Positions 59,682 through 64,000 of a stretch of DNA of 64,000 nucleotides are shown here, in pieces. Under the pieces are notes generated by a model. That model had not been told where the DNA came from, searched no databases, and saw only the letters and a program-made list of their open reading frames with translations. The DNA comes from Nocardioides sp. L-11A (lineage in GTDB: Bacteria; Actinomycetota; Actinomycetes; Propionibacteriales; Nocardioidaceae): contig CP124680.1 in NCBI GenBank assembly GCA_029961745.1, forward strand, positions 2,790,001 to 2,854,000, written 5' to 3'. Each line of letters begins with the position of its first letter. Position 1 is the first letter of the stretch. Made by a program: the position numbers and the translations under genes.

Positions 59682-60587
59682 ATGTGGCAGCCCGAGCCCG
59701 ACTGGGTGGCGCTTCCCGGTGGCACCGGGACCTCCACCGTGGGCGTGTGGCGGACCGCACTCGGCGGGCGGCCCGTGGTGGTGAAGAGGCTCGGCGCTCC
59801 GGCGCCGGGCGATCCGGCCGTGCTCGCGGAGCGCACGCACGCCGGGTACTGGCGGCGCGAGGCGGACGTCCTGCTGACGGGCCTCACGACCGCGACACCC
59901 GGCCTGCAGTCGGCGGGCGCGGCGGTCGAGGAGGACGACGACGGCGTCACCATCGTCCGGGACTGGGTCGAGGACGCCGCGTCGAGCGGGCTCTTCCTCG
60001 CCCTCTCGCTCGGTCGCTTCGCCGGTGCGTCCCTCGGGCACCCCACCTTCCTCGCGACCGGGCTGTTCCGCGACCGGCTCTCCCGGGTCGCGCGACGCGG
60101 CGGCTGGCCGACGCTCGCCCGTACGACGGTCGCCGACGTCGCCGAGCACCTGTGGACCCACCGCGAACGGATGCTCACCCTGCTCGACGACCTGCCCCAG
60201 GTGCCGCAGCACGGCGACCCGACCCCGGCCAACCTGCCCGGCCGCGAGGAGGACGACGCGGTGGCCATCGACTGGGGGACACTCGGGCACGGCCCGGTCG
60301 GCGGAGACCTGGGCTACCTGTCGCTGTCGTCCCGCGAGGAGTTCGAGCCCCTCCTCGACGCCTACCTGCTCGGCCTGCCCGACGGCGTCGCCGGGCGCGA
60401 CGAGGTCGTCCGCGGTGCGCAGGTCGTCGCCGTCTACACGGCGCTCAGCCGGGCCGAGTGGGCGCTCTCCCGGGTCGCCGGGGGCGAGGGAGCCCTCGCC
60501 GGCAAGTACCGCCACCCCGCGGTCGCACCCCACCTGCGAGCGCTCCAGCGCACGTTCGGGCACATGGAGGCCCTGCTCGAGCTCTAG
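59682..60587 (+). CDS. Aminoglycoside-phosphotransferase-like kinase
   Basis: A 301-residue protein of the APH/ChoK fold. The ATP-binding region is at 15-40 (GTGTSTVGVWRTALGGRPVVVKRLG), the Brenner-type motif is QHGDPTPANLPGRE, and the metal-binding Asp is in AIDWGTLGHGPVGGDLGYLS. The usual catalytic Asp and Asn are present. The substrate is unknown; such proteins are not proof of antibiotic resistance. Confidence 0.82.
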   Translation: MWQPEPDWVALPGGTGTSTVGVWRTALGGRPVVVKRLGAPAPGDPAVLAERTHAGYWRREADVLLTGLTTATPGLQSAGAAVEEDDDGVTIVRDWVEDAASSGLFLALSLGRFAGASLGHPTFLATGLFRDRLSRVARRGGWPTLARTTVADVAEHLWTHRERMLTLLDDLPQVPQHGDPTPANLPGREEDDAVAIDWGTLGHGPVGGDLGYLSLSSREEFEPLLDAYLLGLPDGVAGRDEVVRGAQVVAVYTALSRAEWALSRVAGGEGALAGKYRHPAVAPHLRALQRTFGHMEALLEL

Positions 60588-60597
60588 CCCCGCAGGG

Positions 60598-61563
60598 TCA
60601 GACCCGATCGGCGGCGAAGGTGTCGCAGGCCTGCAGGCTGCCCTGCTGGTAGCCGATCATGAACCACTTCCGACGCTGCTCGGACGAGCCGTGCGTCCAG
60701 GCCTCCTCGTTGACGCGACCGCCGCTGCGCTTCTGGATGTAGTCGTCGCCGACCGCCTTGGCCGCGTCGATGGCCTCGGTGATGTCGTCCTGGGTCAGGT
60801 CCAGGATCAGCTTGTTGCCGGACGCGTCCTCGGTCGTGGTGGCGTGGTTGGCCCACAGCCCGGCGTAGCAGTCGGCCTGGAGCTCGAGGCGGACGCCGTC
60901 GCTCTGCGGGCCGGTGTCCTGGCTGCGCACCTGGCCCATGTAGCCGAGGAGGTTCGAGATGTGGTGGCCGTACTCGTGGGCGAGCACGTAGAACTCCACG
61001 AAGCTGCCGTCGGGGCCGCCGAGCTGGCCCTCGAGGACGTCGTCGAAGAAGGTGGTGTCGAGGTAGATCGTCTCGTCGCTGGGGCAGTAGAACGGCCCGA
61101 CCGCTGACGAGGCCGCACCGCAGCCGGTGTTGACCGACCCGGTGAAGGTGACCATGGCCTGCTCGGGTCGGAACTTCCCGCCCAGCTCCGCGTCCCAGTA
61201 GTCGGTGAGCGAGTTCTCGATCGCGACCCGGGCGCAGTCCTGGCTGTTGTTGGCGTCCTCGCCGGTGGTGCAACCGGCGTACCTCTCGCTGCCCTGCTGC
61301 TGGTCACTGAGACGCGACGGCGAGTAGACGTTGCCGAGCCCGCCGTCCCCACCGCCCCCGCTGAGCGGATTGCCGCCGAGCAGGAGGGTCACGACCACGA
61401 CCAGGATCACGCCGACGAGGCTGCCGATGCCGCCCTTGCCGGTGGGGATCGGCAGCCGCATGCCGCCTCCGCCGAGGCCACCGCCCGTGCCCCCGCCGCC
61501 ACCGCGGCCCGCGTCGCGGACCCGGGACCGGTCGAGGCGTGCCTTCGGATTGAATCGCACCAC
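60598..61563 (-). CDS. Neutral zinc metallopeptidase, YpfJ family
   Basis: A 321-residue membrane-anchored peptidase. A Gly/basic N-terminus (residues 1-40) precedes one transmembrane segment (VGVILVVVVTLLLGG, about 49-63). The ectodomain has the zinc motif HEYGHH (VLAHEYGHHISNLLG), a downstream ELQADCYAGLWANH with the third ligand, and VNTGCGAASSAVGPFYCP. Family members (YpfJ, KPN_02809) have unknown substrates. Convergent with the kinase gene by 10 bp. Confidence 0.9.
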   Translation of the reverse strand: MVRFNPKARLDRSRVRDAGRGGGGGTGGGLGGGGMRLPIPTGKGGIGSLVGVILVVVVTLLLGGNPLSGGGGDGGLGNVYSPSRLSDQQQGSERYAGCTTGEDANNSQDCARVAIENSLTDYWDAELGGKFRPEQAMVTFTGSVNTGCGAASSAVGPFYCPSDETIYLDTTFFDDVLEGQLGGPDGSFVEFYVLAHEYGHHISNLLGYMGQVRSQDTGPQSDGVRLELQADCYAGLWANHATTTEDASGNKLILDLTQDDITEAIDAAKAVGDDYIQKRSGGRVNEEAWTHGSSEQRRKWFMIGYQQGSLQACDTFAADRV

Positions 61564-61631
61564 GGCAGCACCCTATTGCAGGCGGCGGCGTTTTCGGGGG
61601 TGTCGATCCGCCGTGGGAGGATCAGCAGGTC

Positions 61632-63230
61632 ATGATCACGGTGCACCAACTCGAGGTACGCGTCGGTGCGCGACTCCTCATGGAGAACGTCAGCTTCCGC
61701 GTCGGCCCCGGCGACAAAGTCGGCCTGGTGGGCCGCAACGGCGCCGGCAAGACGACCTTGACCAAGGTGCTGGCCGGCGACGTGCTGCCGGCCGGCGGCT
61801 CGGTCGCCAACAGCGGCGAGCTCGGCTACCTGCCCCAGGATCCCCGGGTCGGCGACCCCGAGGTGATCGTCCGCGACCGGATCCTGTCCGCCCGCGGGCT
61901 CGACGACGCCGTACGCCGGATGCGCGCGGCCGAGATCGCGATGGCCTCCGACGACCCCGACGAGCGCGACAAGGCGTTCCGGCGCTTCCAGCGCGCCCAG
62001 GACGAGCTCGACGCGGGCGGCGGCTACGCCGCCGAGACCGAGGCGCTGCAGATCGCGCAGAGCCTGGGGATCCCCGACCGGCTGATGGACCAGCCGCTCG
62101 GGACCCTGTCGGGCGGCCAGCGCCGCCGGGTCGAGCTGGCTCGCATCCTCTTCTCCAGCGCCGAGGTGCTCATCCTCGACGAGCCGACCAACCACCTCGA
62201 CGCCGACTCGATCACCTGGCTGCGGGACTGGATGAAGTCCTACAAGGGCGGCTTCATCGTGATCAGCCACGACAACGAGCTACTGGGGGAGACCGTCAAC
62301 AAGGTCCTCCACCTCGACGCGAACCGGTCGGTCATCGACGTCTACAACATGGGCTGGAAGAACTACCTCACCCAGCGCGAGACCGATGAGGCCCGCCGCA
62401 AGCGGGAGCTGATGAACGCCCAGAACAAGGCGAAGACGCTCACCGACCAGGCCAACAAGATGCGGGCCAAGGCCACCAAGGCGAGCGCCGCCCAGCAGAT
62501 GCTCAAGCGGGCCGAGCGCCTCCTCGAGGGCGTCGAGGGGGAGCGGCAGGCCGACAAGGTCGCGGCGATCAAGTTCCCGACCCCGGCCGCCTGCGGCAAG
62601 ACCCCTCTGTCCGCGCACGACCTCTCGAAGTCGTACGGCGCGCTGGAGATCTTCACCGCCGTCGACCTGGCCATCGACAAGGGCTCCCGGGTGGTCATCC
62701 TCGGCCTCAACGGCGCCGGCAAGACCACGATGCTGCGCATCCTGGCCGGCGTCGACAAGCCCGACACGGGCGAGGTCGTCGCCGGCCACGGGCTCAAGGT
62801 CGGCTACTACGCCCAGGAGCACGAGACGCTCGACGTCGGCCGCACGGTGCTGGAGAACATGCAGTCCGCCGCGCCCGAGCTGACCGACACCGAGGCCCGC
62901 TCGGTGCTCGGCTCGTTCCTGTTCTCCGGCGACGACGTGCACAAGCCGGCCGGGGTCCTGTCCGGCGGCGAGAAGACCCGGCTCGCGCTGGCCTCGCTGG
63001 TCGTCTCCGCCGCCAACGTGCTGCTCCTCGACGAGCCCACCAACAACCTCGACCCGGCCTCCCGCGAGGAGGTCCTCAACGCGATCCGCCGCTACGAGGG
63101 CGCGATCGTGCTGGTCACCCACGACGAGGGCGCCGTGCACGCGCTCGAGCCCGACCGGGTGCTGATCCTCCCCGACGGGGTCGAGGACCTGTGGAGCCCC
63201 GACTACGCCGACCTGGTCGCGCTGGCCTGA
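61632..63230 (+). CDS. ABC-F family ATPase
   Basis: A 532-residue tandem ATPase without membrane segments. Domain 1 has GRNGAGKTTLTK, LSGGQRRRVELARI and LILDEPTNHLDAD; domain 2 has GLNGAGKTTMLR, LSGGEKTRLALASL and LLLDEPTNNLDP. The linker is charged and helical (MNAQNKAKTLTDQANKMRAK). ABC-F proteins act on the ribosome, in some cases giving antibiotic protection. It resembles mycobacterial Rv1473, which also lies near the suf genes. The ATG at 61632 gives the usual start. Confidence 0.95.
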   Translation: MITVHQLEVRVGARLLMENVSFRVGPGDKVGLVGRNGAGKTTLTKVLAGDVLPAGGSVANSGELGYLPQDPRVGDPEVIVRDRILSARGLDDAVRRMRAAEIAMASDDPDERDKAFRRFQRAQDELDAGGGYAAETEALQIAQSLGIPDRLMDQPLGTLSGGQRRRVELARILFSSAEVLILDEPTNHLDADSITWLRDWMKSYKGGFIVISHDNELLGETVNKVLHLDANRSVIDVYNMGWKNYLTQRETDEARRKRELMNAQNKAKTLTDQANKMRAKATKASAAQQMLKRAERLLEGVEGERQADKVAAIKFPTPAACGKTPLSAHDLSKSYGALEIFTAVDLAIDKGSRVVILGLNGAGKTTMLRILAGVDKPDTGEVVAGHGLKVGYYAQEHETLDVGRTVLENMQSAAPELTDTEARSVLGSFLFSGDDVHKPAGVLSGGEKTRLALASLVVSAANVLLLDEPTNNLDPASREEVLNAIRRYEGAIVLVTHDEGAVHALEPDRVLILPDGVEDLWSPDYADLVALA

Positions 63231-63248
63231 CCGTCCCCACCGGCTCCG

Positions 63249-64000
63249 TCACTCGTTCGCGATCGCGTCGAGTACGTCGAGCCGCGCGGCCCGGATCGCC
63301 GGGATGACGGCGGCCAGGACGCCGACCACGATCGCCACGACCAGGAAGGCGACGAGCTGCGCGACAGGCAGCCCGAGGCTCGTCAGGTCCTCGGCGAGGG
63401 CACGCTGCAGGAGGGTGCCGACCACGAGACCCAGCGCCATGCCGAGCACCGCGCCGAGCACCGCGATCGTCACCGACTCGAGGGTCACCATCCGGCGCAC
63501 CTTGGGCCGGCTCATGCCGACCGCCCGCAGCAGCCCGATCTCGCGGGTGCGCTCGATGACACTGAGCCCGAGCGTGTTGACGATGCCGATCACCGCGATG
63601 ACGATCGCGAGGGCGAGCAGGCCGTAGATGATGTAGAGCAGCTGGTTGACCTGGCCGCGGATCTCGTCGGCGAACTCCGTCTTGTCGTAGACCCCGACGA
63701 TCGGCGCCGGCGTGGCCGCCTCGTCGACCCGGTCGTGGACGGCCCGGGGGTCGGCACCGGGGGCCAGCAGGATCCCGATCGAGGTGTCCTGGCGGAGCAC
63801 GCCGGCCTCGGCGAGGGAGTCGAGCGGCACGGTGACCTCGGAGGTCACCTCGCTCGCCTCGACGACGCCGGCGACCGTGGTCCGCAGCCGCAGCGCGCCC
63901 GGGAAGGACAGCTCCAGGGGGTCGCCGACCACGAGGTCGTGCTCCTCGGCAAAGTCGGTCGTCACGACCGCCTCGTCGCCGCTGAGGCGGTCGGTCCCGG
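63249..64000 (-). CDS. FtsX/MacB-type ABC permease, C-terminal part (N-terminus outside window)
   Basis: The 250 visible codons are open through base 64000, so the N-terminal part is missing. They hold a periplasmic-type domain (DPLELSFPGALRLRTTVAGVV) and the last three membrane segments of a MacB/FtsX permease, including LYIIYGLLALAIVIAVIGIVNT, the motif ERTREIGLLRAVGMSRPKVRRMV and a C-terminal PAIRAARLDVLDAIANE. It is convergent with the ABC-F gene (18 bp). A GTG at 63965 lies in frame but is internal. Confidence 0.88.
   Translation of the reverse strand, partial: GTDRLSGDEAVVTTDFAEEHDLVVGDPLELSFPGALRLRTTVAGVVEASEVTSEVTVPLDSLAEAGVLRQDTSIGILLAPGADPRAVHDRVDEAATPAPIVGVYDKTEFADEIRGQVNQLLYIIYGLLALAIVIAVIGIVNTLGLSVIERTREIGLLRAVGMSRPKVRRMVTLESVTIAVLGAVLGMALGLVVGTLLQRALAEDLTSLGLPVAQLVAFLVVAIVVGVLAAVIPAIRAARLDVLDAIANE

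Noticed and set aside
59682..60587. Calling the APH-fold kinase an aminoglycoside-resistance gene
   Set aside because: Only the general kinase fold and motifs are visible; the substrate-binding part is not recognisable and such genes are frequent in actinobacteria with other substrates.

Overview
The window is chromosomal DNA from a high-GC actinobacterium, most likely a Nocardioides-type Propionibacteriales member. The evidence is the very GC-rich third codon positions, many GTG starts, actinobacterial marker proteins (RbpA, WhiA, a mycothiol-dependent maleylpyruvate-isomerase-family protein, acVLRF1), an actinobacterial-type SOS box and KstR-type operators. The genus is an inference from style and gene content. 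I see no rRNA, tRNA, prophage, insertion sequence or CRISPR array.

Layout. (1) 1-7.2 kb: a steroid-catabolism locus. fadE27-fadE26 (heteromeric side-chain acyl-CoA dehydrogenase) diverges from kshA / small Cys protein / kshB (3-ketosteroid 9alpha-hydroxylase) around a perfect KstR box. A secreted Lys/Ala-rich protein and a GMC alcohol oxidase follow. (2) 7.3-9.7 kb: tag, Nudix, metallo-beta-lactamase-fold and mycothiol-enzyme-like genes. (3) 9.8-23.8 kb: an informational and glycolytic backbone, uvrA (SOS box), two tandem Rieske lipoproteins, a TPR-like gene, uvrC-rapZ-yvcK-whiA, gap-pgk-tpiA-secG, then rbpA. (4) 23.8-25.0 kb: a DUF559/AbiEi-like gene bracketed by inverted clusters of a 32-bp repeat. 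(5) 25.0-30.6 kb: pgl-pgi-tal-tkt on the minus strand, without zwf-opcA. (6) 30.7-35.6 kb: an operon of three C-N hydrolases with a divergent TetR gene. (7) 35.7-39.6 kb: ctaB, ctaA and an ABC exporter. (8) 39.6-46.3 kb: davB-davA-like lysine monooxygenase/amidase genes, an Lrp regulator, two membrane proteins and a large secreted cutinase-propeller protein. (9) 46.3-52.9 kb: the complete suf operon sufR-B-D-Rieske-C-S-U-T. (10) 52.9-64 kb: small accessory genes, acVLRF1, a MarR-linked ABC exporter, a TetR-ABA4-CrtA-like operon, a phosphotransferase, a YpfJ-type zinc peptidase, an ABC-F ATPase and a truncated FtsX-type permease.

How it works together. The left end converts sterol side chains and rings under KstR control. 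The centre holds nucleotide-excision repair, cell-division and growth regulators and central carbon metabolism. The right half combines heme A synthesis, Fe-S cluster assembly and accessory catabolism. The order tkt...ctaB-ctaA-ABC-suf resembles the mycobacterial Rv1449c-Rv1466 region, with accessory blocks 6 and 8 lying within it.

The most unusual signals are: a 72-bp double-palindrome element present three times (36.9, 42.3 and 54.7 kb) with fixed 40-41 bp spacing; a small four-cysteine protein encoded between kshA and kshB; a Rieske pair in which one copy lost the disulfide cysteines; a cutinase fused to a beta-propeller; and a TetR-controlled ABA4/CrtA-like pair behind a 26-bp palindrome.
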